From the NCBI GenBank assembly GCA_030744635.1, contig JASLQE010000113.1, positions 1 to 6,627 on the forward strand: a stretch of 6,627 bases of DNA. The letters are read 5' to 3'. This document shows positions 1 through 5,502 of the stretch, in pieces. The translations under genes and the position numbers were made by a program. This DNA is from Dehalococcoidia bacterium. Its GTDB lineage: Bacteria; Chloroflexota; Dehalococcoidia; JACVQG01; JAHKAY01. The notes beneath the pieces were generated by a model that saw only the letters and a list, made by a program, of their open reading frames with translations, was not told where the DNA came from and ran no database searches. Position 1 is the stretch's first letter. Each line of letters starts with the position of its first letter.

Positions 1-299
1 CGAAGGTACACCGGCCAGTTGTGCCCCACCACAGCGCTGAGGGCGGCAGCTACCGCCGCCACCGGGCTGCCTAACAATGCCAGACCCAACGAGGCTGCTG
101 CCGCCCCCTTGGCCAGGTCAATCAAGAACACCGCCACTCCGGCCCGTGCCCCGAAGACGCGCAGCACATTGGTGGCCCCGGAGCTGCCGCTGCCCAGGGC
201 ACGCACATCCAACCCCCGCAGCACCTTTCCGGCGATGAAACCGGTGGGTACAGCGCCCAATAAGTAGGCAACGATTACGACTACCGGCCAGGCGGCGAT
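1..299 (-). CDS. plsY: Acyl-phosphate:glycerol-3-phosphate acyltransferase PlsY, N-terminal part (cut by window edge)
   Basis: PlsY is a multi-pass membrane enzyme that moves the acyl group from acyl-phosphate to glycerol-3-phosphate, the first step of phospholipid synthesis. The 99 visible codons give a hydrophobic first helix (about residues 4-18, including VAYLLGAVPTG), then the first active-site loop GSGSSGATNVLR (36-47; the family more often has GSGN at its start), a second hydrophobic stretch (about 54-90), and the beginning of the second motif, GHNWPVYL (92-99), just before the edge. The reading frame has no ATG, GTG or TTG between an upstream stop near 414-416 and codon 14. The best start is an ATC at 299-297, five bases after a strong GGGAGG. 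Starting there the gene overlaps the end of der by 19 bases, which suggests translational coupling. The family call is firm. The start is unusual and could reflect a base error or a true AUC start. Confidence 0.88.
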   Translation of the reverse strand, partial: MAAWPVVVIVAYLLGAVPTGFIAGKVLRGLDVRALGSGSSGATNVLRVFGARAGVAVFLIDLAKGAAAASLGLALLGSPVAAVAAALSAVVGHNWPVYL

Positions 300-1612
300 G
301 CTTTCCTCCCTCGGCCTTTGAAAAGTAACCGGACCGGTGTCCCGCGGAAGCCAAAGGCATCCCGGAGCCGGTTCTCCAGATAGCGCTGGTAGGAGAAGTG
401 AAGGAGGCGGGGGTCATTGACCCGGAACATGAATGTGGGCGGGTTGACCTGCACCTGGTGTGTGGAGAATACCTGCAAGGTGCGGCCGCCGCGGCTGGGG
501 GGGTGGTGGCTGGTCAGGGCCTCTTCCACCACTTTACGCAGGCTATCCGCGGGCGGCTCATTCAGCCGTTCCTGATAGACGGTATAGGCCGCATCCAGCA
601 CCCCATCCACACCGGTCCCGTGCAGGGCCGAGGTAAATATCACCGGGGCATATGGAATGAACCTGAACTTGTTTCGTAAGTAAGCAATGTATGAGGCGGG
701 GTCTGGCTGCTCTACTAGGTCCCATTTGTTCACCACCACCACAATTCCCTTGTATGCATCCTGGACGAACCCGGCAATGTGCAGATCCTGAGCGGCGATG
801 CCGCTAAGGGCCTCGATGACCAGTATGGCCACATCCGCCCTGCCGATGGCCCGCATGGCCCGAAGCATGCTATAGCGCTCCACCCCGGGCGATATGTGTC
901 CCCGGCGGCGCAGCCCGGCGGTATCTATGAGGAGCACCGGCTGTTCCTGAAAGAGCCAGGGGGTATCCAGGGCATCCCGAGTGGTGCCGGGAATCTCTGT
1001 TACCAGTGCCCGCTCCTGGCCCACTATGGCGTTAAGGAGCATAGACTTGCCCACATTTGGCCGCCCCACAATGGCCATCCGCATCATCGGCTCCCCGGCG
1101 GGCTCCTGGGTACCCTGGGGCAAGAGGGGCATAAGCCCTTCCAACAGCTCCATCACCCCTCTGCCATGGTAGGCGCTGATGGTTAGCGGCTCTCCCAGCC
1201 CCAGGCGATAGAACTCTACGGCGTTATCCCGCCGGCGACGGGTTTCAGCCTTGTTGGCTACCAACAGGAGCGGTTTGCCGCTGCAGCGCAGTGCGGCGGC
1301 CACCTCCTCGTCCCCGGCCGTCAGCCCCTCACCGGTGTCCACCATAAACAGGATAGCATCGGCCTCAACAATGGCCATCTCCACCTGGGCTTTCACCTGG
1401 CGGGCCAGGTTGGTGCCGGGGGACATCTCCAAGCCCCCCGTATCTACTATCGTGAACTCTCGGTCATCGTGGGAGATATCGGCATAGATACGGTCACGGG
1501 TGGTGCCGGGAAAGTCCTCCACTATGGCCCAGCGGTGGCCAGCCAGGCGGTTGAGAAGGGTGGACTTACCTACATTGGGCCGCCCCACTATTGCCACCAG
1601 GGGCTTAGCCAC
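281..1612 (-). CDS. der: Ribosome-assembly GTPase Der (EngA), two tandem G domains
   Basis: Der is an essential GTPase that binds the 50S precursor and helps late large-subunit assembly. The 443-residue product has the normal family length and layout. G domain 1 has the P-loop GRPNVGKS (10-17), PGTTRD (35-40), DTGG (57-60) and NKAE (120-123). G domain 2 has GRPNVGKS (183-190), PGTTRD (208-213), DTAG (230-233) and NKWD (295-298). A C-terminal KH-like domain ends in a basic tail. I chose the GTG at 1612-1610 because it gives the usual MAKPLVAIVG beginning and has GGGAG seven bases upstream; an ATG 14 codons earlier would add an atypical tail. The start overlaps the stop of a PIN-like remnant, and the stop lies inside the plsY start region. 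Der followed by plsY fits a housekeeping operon. All GTP-binding motifs look intact. Confidence 0.96.
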   Translation of the reverse strand: MAKPLVAIVGRPNVGKSTLLNRLAGHRWAIVEDFPGTTRDRIYADISHDDREFTIVDTGGLEMSPGTNLARQVKAQVEMAIVEADAILFMVDTGEGLTAGDEEVAAALRCSGKPLLLVANKAETRRRRDNAVEFYRLGLGEPLTISAYHGRGVMELLEGLMPLLPQGTQEPAGEPMMRMAIVGRPNVGKSMLLNAIVGQERALVTEIPGTTRDALDTPWLFQEQPVLLIDTAGLRRRGHISPGVERYSMLRAMRAIGRADVAILVIEALSGIAAQDLHIAGFVQDAYKGIVVVVNKWDLVEQPDPASYIAYLRNKFRFIPYAPVIFTSALHGTGVDGVLDAAYTVYQERLNEPPADSLRKVVEEALTSHHPPSRGGRTLQVFSTHQVQVNPPTFMFRVNDPRLLHFSYQRYLENRLRDAFGFRGTPVRLLFKGRGRKASPPGR

Positions 1613-1727
1613 TGCGGCGCTCCCTTTGCCAGACCTTGACCATCTCGCTGTCATAGGTTTCCAAAGGCAGCTTCAATTCCAAGGCGGTCTGAACTATCAC
1701 AGCGTCAACCTCCCTCACCGCACTTAG
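1605..1727 (-). pseudogene. Remnant of a PIN-domain (VapC-like) nuclease C-terminus, overlapping the der start
   Basis: This frame is open from just after a TAA at 1730-1728 to a TAA at 1607-1605. From a GTG at 1718 it would encode only 37 residues. They read like the last part of a PIN domain: a VDAVIVQTALEL segment (residues 4-15) followed by LPLETYDSEMV (17-27). PIN proteins typically have an acidic 'DA..vAtAle' helix and then a 'plvT.D' strand, and both late catalytic-type aspartates appear to be present (D5 and D23). The N-terminal two thirds of a PIN domain are absent, and the bases upstream are rich in stops in this frame. The stop sits inside the der start (GTG GCT AAG against AGT GGC TAA), an overlap typical of coupled genes. 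I therefore read it as a decayed gene whose tail survives because it carries the der ribosome-binding site. A functional short peptide cannot be excluded. Confidence 0.5.
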
Positions 1728-1763
1728 TTAGCCATCGCCTCAAGCCCCTCATTTTGCAAAGAT

Positions 1764-2141
1764 TCACAAATCACCTCGATACCACATGTCAGCCATACTA
1801 ATTCCAGTAGCAGTAGCAAGGGTAAATATGATAACTGGGACAGCCATAGGCACCGGTCTGAAATCAGCTGAACTTGCTAGGGTGATCGCTAAAGTAAAAT
1901 AGAGGACAAAGCTAATAGATACTGACCAGAAGATGGCTACGCCAACAGCAGTCGGAAGACGCCAAAGCGCTATTTGTCTTGCTTCAAAGCAGGGCATGTT
2001 GCTCTTATCCATAAGGTTGTGTCCGCTATCGAGCTGTATTTTCATACCATCGCGTCTGATGCATCTACGGATATGTTCAAAAGGATAACCAGCCACCTGA
2101 AGCCTCTCAAAGTGCTTGCAGTTTGAACACTTTGCCTTCAT
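1764..2141 (-). CDS. Orphan small membrane protein with four cysteines, low GC
   Basis: I do not recognise a family. The 125-residue product begins with a cysteine-bearing soluble region (C5, C8, C27, C51, i.e. CxxC then two spaced cysteines), which could bind a metal, although this is only a pattern. Two hydrophobic stretches follow, at about 64-89 and 97-117, likely membrane helices, with a short polar tail MWYRGDL. The ATG at 2141 has a good GGGAGGAA seven bases upstream, so it is probably translated. It starts 33 bases after the argF stop in the same direction and could be co-transcribed. Base composition differs sharply from its neighbours: a hand count gives about 42% GC over 1801-1920 against about 67% over 2401-2520 in argF. 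This suggests acquisition by transfer. About 150 bases separate its stop from der, largely occupied by the PIN-like remnant. Confidence 0.7.
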   Translation of the reverse strand: MKAKCSNCKHFERLQVAGYPFEHIRRCIRRDGMKIQLDSGHNLMDKSNMPCFEARQIALWRLPTAVGVAIFWSVSISFVLYFTLAITLASSADFRPVPMAVPVIIFTLATATGISMADMWYRGDL

Positions 2142-2174
2142 CCTTGCTTCCTCCCAGCATCCACTCCGTGGAAC

Positions 2175-3098
2175 TCATTCTCTGCTTAAGTTTCCTTTCA
2201 TCAGACGGGCCAGCACCGCTTTTTGTAGATGGAGTCGGTTCTCCGCCTGGTCAAAGATGACTGATTGCGGCCCCTCTAGGATATCGGGAGCCACCTCCTC
2301 GCCGGGGTGAGCGGGGAGGGGGTGCATGAGCATGGCATCGGGGGCAGCGGAAAGCAGCCCGGCGTCCACCTGGTAGGCGGAGAAGTCCTTTCTACGCTGC
2401 ACTGACTCCGCCTCCTGCCCCATACTTGTCCATACATCGGTATAAACCACATCGGCCCCGGTTACCGCCTCCCGGGCGTCCCGGGTGAACAGGAGCCGGG
2501 AGCCGCTGGTGGCGGCAGCGGAGCGGGCCTGCGATACAGTGTCCTCATCCATGGCATATGCCGAAGGGGTAGCCAGGTGGAAGTTTACCCCTACCTTGGC
2601 TGAGGCCAGCAGCAGGCTGCGGGCCACATTGTTCGCATCGCCCACGAAGGCCAGGGTAAGCCCGGCCAGCTTCCTCCTCTTCTGCTGGATGGTGAGGAGG
2701 TCAGCCAGGGCCTGGCAGGGGTGCTCCTGGTTGGAGAGTCCGTTGATTACGGGTATGGATGCGTGCTGGGCCAGCTCCTCAAGGGTGCCCTGGGCGAAGG
2801 TGCGGACCACCAGCCCATCCACATAGCGGCTGAACACCCGGGCCACATGCGATGCCGGCTCCCGTGTGCCCAGACCCACCTCGGCGGGGGACAGGAACAG
2901 GCTGTCGCCCCCCAAATGGCGGGCGGCTACCTCAAAGCTCACTCTGGTACGCAAAGATGGCTTTTCAAAGAGCAGGGCCACTGTCTTCCCCTCAAGCTGG
3001 CGGCCCCTGGTGCCCATCATTTCCTGGGCGTGGTCCAGGAGACCCCCGATATCGTCAGCCGTGAGATCGGCAACGGAGAGGAGGTCCTTGCCCTTCAT
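2175..3098 (-). CDS. argF: Ornithine carbamoyltransferase (anabolic type)
   Basis: This cytoplasmic enzyme joins carbamoyl phosphate and ornithine to make citrulline in arginine synthesis. The 307 residues match the family length. The carbamoyl-phosphate site is seen as FEKPSLRTR (44-52), VRT (98-100) and HPCQ (126-129). The ornithine side is seen as DVWTSMGQE (221-229), whose SMG loop separates ornithine from aspartate carbamoyltransferases. The motif that is normally HCLPAHRGEEV reads HPLPAHPGEEV (259-269), so the cysteine expected to contact ornithine is proline. The C-terminal helix region FDQAENRLHLQKAVLARLM is typical. The ATG overlaps the stop of the GreA-like gene as ATGA and no good ribosome-binding site precedes it, so translation is probably coupled to that gene. 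The family call is firm. Substrate specificity for ornithine is very likely but not proven, given the proline. Confidence 0.93.
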   Translation of the reverse strand: MKGKDLLSVADLTADDIGGLLDHAQEMMGTRGRQLEGKTVALLFEKPSLRTRVSFEVAARHLGGDSLFLSPAEVGLGTREPASHVARVFSRYVDGLVVRTFAQGTLEELAQHASIPVINGLSNQEHPCQALADLLTIQQKRRKLAGLTLAFVGDANNVARSLLLASAKVGVNFHLATPSAYAMDEDTVSQARSAAATSGSRLLFTRDAREAVTGADVVYTDVWTSMGQEAESVQRRKDFSAYQVDAGLLSAAPDAMLMHPLPAHPGEEVAPDILEGPQSVIFDQAENRLHLQKAVLARLMKGNLSRE

Positions 3099-3892
3099 GG
3101 GGCGATAGTTTCCAGGCGATAACGCAACCGGCCCCCGGGGGCCTTCACCTCTACATCTTGTCCCTCTTTCTTGCTCAGCAGGGCCTGGCCCAGAGGGGAT
3201 GTCACTGAAATCTTACCCTTTGCCAGGCTGGCCTCGCTGGGGTCCACCAGAGTATATATGGCGGAGGCCCCGTTGGAGTCGGAGATGGTTACCCGGCTGC
3301 CCAACCCAGCCCGCCGTGCCGATAGGGTATTACTGCCCACCACATTACCACCCAGGGCGGACTCTATGGACCGGATGCGGGAGTCCAGGTGGGATAACCG
3401 CTCCCGGGCTGCCTCCAGTGGGGCGTTCTCCCGGAAGTCCTTGTCCTCCCGGGCGGTACGCACCTGTTGGACTACCCCCTGTCGCTCCTGTTGCAAGGCC
3501 TGAAGATCCCGCTTCATCTCTTCGGCCCCCTCAGTGGTCAGTGATGGAGGAGGTGCCGCTGTCCGGCGAAACGATGCCGCTTTTGCCCCTGACTTCTTGA
3601 GTCTGAGGTGGGCAGCCATGTTGGTGGAGGTAAGCTTCTGGCTCTTGGCGTAAAGCAGGAAAGTCCGTACCGGCTCCAGCTTGGGACCGGGGTTCTGGGT
3701 AGATGAGGCTATTCTCTCCGCGAAGTTGGCCACTTCAGGTGGGGTGAGCCGGGACAGGGGCCGCTCCCAACCATACCAGCGCACGAAGCGCTGCACCTCC
3801 TGCTGGGTGATGCCCCTTTCCTCAGGTGACAGGCTCGATAGAAACCTGGTAGCAGCGTCTCCGATGGTGAGGCGAGTGTCAGCTTCGGCCAC
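3095..3892 (-). CDS. GreA/GreB-type transcript-cleavage factor fused to an N-terminal SAM-like (integrase core-binding) domain
   Basis: Gre factors enter the RNA polymerase secondary channel and stimulate cleavage of backtracked RNA. In the 265-residue product, residues 117-180 form the antiparallel coiled coil (beginning SLTTEGAEEMKRDL) with a tip EDKDFRENAPLEAARE that keeps the acidic pair D152 and E155 needed for cleavage. Residues about 188-265 are the C-terminal FKBP-like domain, with YTLVDPSEA and ISVTSPLGQALL. Standard GreA is about 158 residues. Here about 110 extra residues precede it, resembling the helical SAM-like N-terminal domain of tyrosine recombinases (FVRWYG near 36-41, LTPPEVANF near 49-57, VRTFLLYA near 75-82). 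A Pro/Ala-rich linker joins the two parts. No recombinase catalytic domain is present. I prefer the GTG at 3892 because GGAGGG lies six bases upstream; a GTG ten codons earlier (3922) has a poor site. The stop overlaps argF. Confidence 0.85.
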   Translation of the reverse strand: MAEADTRLTIGDAATRFLSSLSPEERGITQQEVQRFVRWYGWERPLSRLTPPEVANFAERIASSTQNPGPKLEPVRTFLLYAKSQKLTSTNMAAHLRLKKSGAKAASFRRTAAPPPSLTTEGAEEMKRDLQALQQERQGVVQQVRTAREDKDFRENAPLEAARERLSHLDSRIRSIESALGGNVVGSNTLSARRAGLGSRVTISDSNGASAIYTLVDPSEASLAKGKISVTSPLGQALLSKKEGQDVEVKAPGGRLRYRLETIAP

Positions 3893-3982
3893 AGTATGCC
3901 CTCCATCGGATAATTCTGGCACACACCTGTGGCAGTGTCAAACAGACCGGAGAGGTCGTTCAGCAGGCCTTTCTCCTCCCGC

Positions 3983-4002
3983 CCGTGGGGTTTTACCCCC
4001 GG
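3983..4002 (-). other. Small GC-rich hairpin between the dehydratase and the GreA-like gene
   Basis: On the minus strand CCGGGGG, the loop TAAAA and CCCCACGG can pair as a seven-base-pair stem with one bulged A, starting eight bases after the dehydratase stop. No T-run follows, so it is not a classical Rho-independent terminator. It could slow or process the transcript between the two genes. The pairing is seen in the sequence; any role is inference. Confidence 0.35.
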
Positions 4003-4009
4003 CCCGCCT

Positions 4010-5290
4010 CTATTCCCGCTCTGCCAGGAGCTCCGCGAACTGCTCCAACCTCTCTTTAATCTCCTCGGGAGGGACAATAGAGGGGTCGCAGTACTCCATA
4101 TCCACCACATAGAAAGGCAGGCCCACCTCTCTGGCCATGGCGTCCCTGAGGAGACGTATGGTGCCCGTGCCGTGGGAGCAGCCAAGGTTGGCCCAGTAGA
4201 GCACCCCATCGGCCTTATACGCCACGGCGTCTGCCACGGCGTCCTTTACCATGGCCTCCAGCGCCGGGCCGTGCATCTCACGGCAGGCTGGGATGGCGAA
4301 GCAGCGCCGGGCTACAGATAGCATACCCAGTTCCGGCTCCGGCTCCCAGTCCCCCCAGTGAGACAGGAAGGGGTCGGCTACCACACTGACCCCGAACTCC
4401 TGCTGCAACCAGTCCAGCACCTTCCAGCTATGTATGGGGGCGGGAAACAGGGTAAGAAGGCGGAACCGCTCCCGAGGGGCATAGCCCTTCCCCTCGGCTA
4501 CCAGGCCCGACATCTCCTCCAGGATGGCCTGGTTGAAGGCCGCCCCCTCCACGGTGCCGAAATAGAGCCAGTTGATGGTCTGCATCTGAGCGCTACGCCG
4601 GTTGGTTGCGGGTGAGGGGACTGCTTTCCGTAGCTCGTAAATCTGTCTCTGGAGGGACACCATATCCCCCGCATGACCGATGCACCGGCGCAGCATGTCC
4701 CCATCAAGCTTGCGCCCCGAAAGGCCTTCCAGGAAGTCCACCATGCCCTGCAACTCTGCGGCATAGTACTCTATCTCCCGGCCCAGGCACCGGTAGGGGC
4801 GGTCCACATAATAGCCGGGACACTGGCAGAGGTCCATCAGTGCCCCACCTACCATGGCCGTGTTTTCGCACGCCTGTTTGCTCCACACCACGGCATCGGG
4901 CGTGGGGACCCATCCCTTGGCCCACGCCCCGACGACACTCTTGTGGACGCTGCACAGAAAAGGGTTGAGCCCGAAGCTCTTGGAGGTGCTCAGAAGCTCC
5001 TCGTACTCCCGGTGCAGGACCATCAGGGTACTGGTGGTCACCTCCATACAGAGTGGGACCACACCCATGGCTAAAAGGGGCTCTGTGGGCAGCATCAAGG
5101 TGTGGGCCACCACGAAACCGCCCTCCTGCTTGGCGCGCAGAACGCGGGCGTAGTAATCGGCCAGCAGTTGATAGTAAAGGCCGTCCGCGCGGTTACCTGC
5201 CTGGTGACGGCGCTGGGCCACCCCCTGTAAGACGGTCACCATTTGCTGGTAGCGGTTTAGGTCTTCCGCAGTCGCTTTCAAGCTCACCAT
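4010..5290 (-). CDS. 2-hydroxyacyl-CoA dehydratase / benzoyl-CoA reductase-type subunit (HgdB/HadB/BcrB-C family)
   Basis: Members of this family bind a [4Fe-4S] cluster and, after ATP-driven one-electron reduction by a separate activator, dehydrate (R)-2-hydroxyacyl-CoA or reduce aromatic acyl-CoA. The 426 residues match the family length. Visible features are the early segment LLAMGVVPLCME (72-83), FLCSVHK (111-117), ACEN (140-143), and the late block ANLGCSHGTGTIRLLRDA (367-384) followed by VVDMEYCD and a helical end. C81, C113 and C371 sit roughly where the cluster cysteines lie in HadB as I recall it; C141, C155, C157 and C401 are further candidates. There is no second subunit and no activator ATPase in the window, although these enzymes normally need both. 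The start is uncertain: TAAGGA abuts the ATG at 5290, and a TTG three codons later has better spacing. The gene is divergent from a CoA-transferase across 205 bases. The exact substrate cannot be read from the sequence. Confidence 0.85.
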   Translation of the reverse strand: MVSLKATAEDLNRYQQMVTVLQGVAQRRHQAGNRADGLYYQLLADYYARVLRAKQEGGFVVAHTLMLPTEPLLAMGVVPLCMEVTTSTLMVLHREYEELLSTSKSFGLNPFLCSVHKSVVGAWAKGWVPTPDAVVWSKQACENTAMVGGALMDLCQCPGYYVDRPYRCLGREIEYYAAELQGMVDFLEGLSGRKLDGDMLRRCIGHAGDMVSLQRQIYELRKAVPSPATNRRSAQMQTINWLYFGTVEGAAFNQAILEEMSGLVAEGKGYAPRERFRLLTLFPAPIHSWKVLDWLQQEFGVSVVADPFLSHWGDWEPEPELGMLSVARRCFAIPACREMHGPALEAMVKDAVADAVAYKADGVLYWANLGCSHGTGTIRLLRDAMAREVGLPFYVVDMEYCDPSIVPPEEIKERLEQFAELLAERE

Positions 5291-5458
5291 TCCTTAAGAG
5301 CCGGAGCGGGATGAGAATCGCCTTATCAAAACACAGTGCAGCAAGCCAACCCCCTGCCCACTGGCAACGATGATATTCCCGGTGCGCACGGCCGTCACCC
5401 GGGCCTGTACCCTGCCGGGCTGGAGGGGGATACCTGGATGGGTGGGGTGGGCAGCGGC

Positions 5459-5464
5459 TATAAT
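5459..5464 (+). promoter_or_regulatory. Perfect -10 hexamer (TATAAT) upstream of the CoA-transferase
   Basis: TATAAT lies 31 bases before the ATG at 5496, in a GC-rich stretch where such a hexamer is unlikely by chance. The -35 is weak (TGGATG at 5435-5440, 18-base spacer, three of six consensus bases). Transcription would begin near 5470-5472, giving a leader of about 25 bases with no clear ribosome-binding site. The same 205-base gap (5291-5495) must also carry the promoter of the dehydratase on the other strand. Only weak candidates are visible there, such as TTGGCT at 5349-5344 with a GATAAG at 5327-5322. Confidence 0.45.
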
Positions 5465-5472
5465 TGGCCAGA

Positions 5473-5502
5473 ATGCGTATCATAGTTTTGCAGTTATGCT
5501 AA
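5473..5502 (+). other. Possible leader ORF of nine codons overlapping the CoA-transferase start
   Basis: ATG at 5473 opens MRIIVLQLC and stops at TAA 5500-5502, just past the ATG at 5496 of the CoA-transferase. If transcription starts near 5471, this ATG would sit at the extreme 5' end of the mRNA (leaderless). Ribosomes ending here could restart at 5496, which lacks a good ribosome-binding site of its own. Short ORFs arise easily by chance, so this is a weak call. Confidence 0.2.

Noticed and set aside
118..417. Minus-strand open frame of 99 codons across the der end and plsY start
   Set aside because: It is plsY and der read in the wrong frame. The plsY frame gives GSGSSGATN and GHNWP motifs, while this frame gives Arg/Gly/Cys-rich sequence with no recognisable motif.
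398..1186. Plus-strand open frames opposite der
   Set aside because: They are antisense shadows produced by GC-rich codon use; their translations are Pro/Gly/His-rich with no domain.
1020..1600. Repeated nucleotide pattern around two GxPNVGKS-coding segments (near 1045 and 1570)
   Set aside because: This is the tandem G-domain layout normal for Der, not a mobile or regulatory repeat.
1613..1654. ATG at 1654 as the der start, adding 14 residues
   Set aside because: The extension is not typical of Der, while the GTG at 1612 has GGGAG at good spacing and gives the family N-terminus.
1735..2175. Search for terminal repeats or target-site duplications around the low-GC orphan
   Set aside because: No convincing direct or inverted repeat was found by eye at either edge, so I do not call an insertion sequence or integron cassette.
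3983..4002. Hairpin considered as a Rho-independent terminator
   Set aside because: No T-run follows the stem on the minus strand and the next gene starts about 90 bases later in the same direction.
3709..4209. Minus-strand open frame of 166 codons, including GGGAGGAG (3980-3973) six bases before CTG codons
   Set aside because: The frame overlaps the dehydratase end and the GreA-like N-terminus, both of which have strong family motifs. The ribosome-binding-like site has no ATG, GTG or TTG at useful spacing, so it is probably fortuitous in purine-rich sequence.
4358..5373. Plus-strand open frames opposite the dehydratase, and a 96-codon minus frame in the intergenic gap
   Set aside because: The plus frames are antisense to a gene with clear family motifs, and the gap frame overlaps the dehydratase start out of frame; none shows a motif or a good start site.
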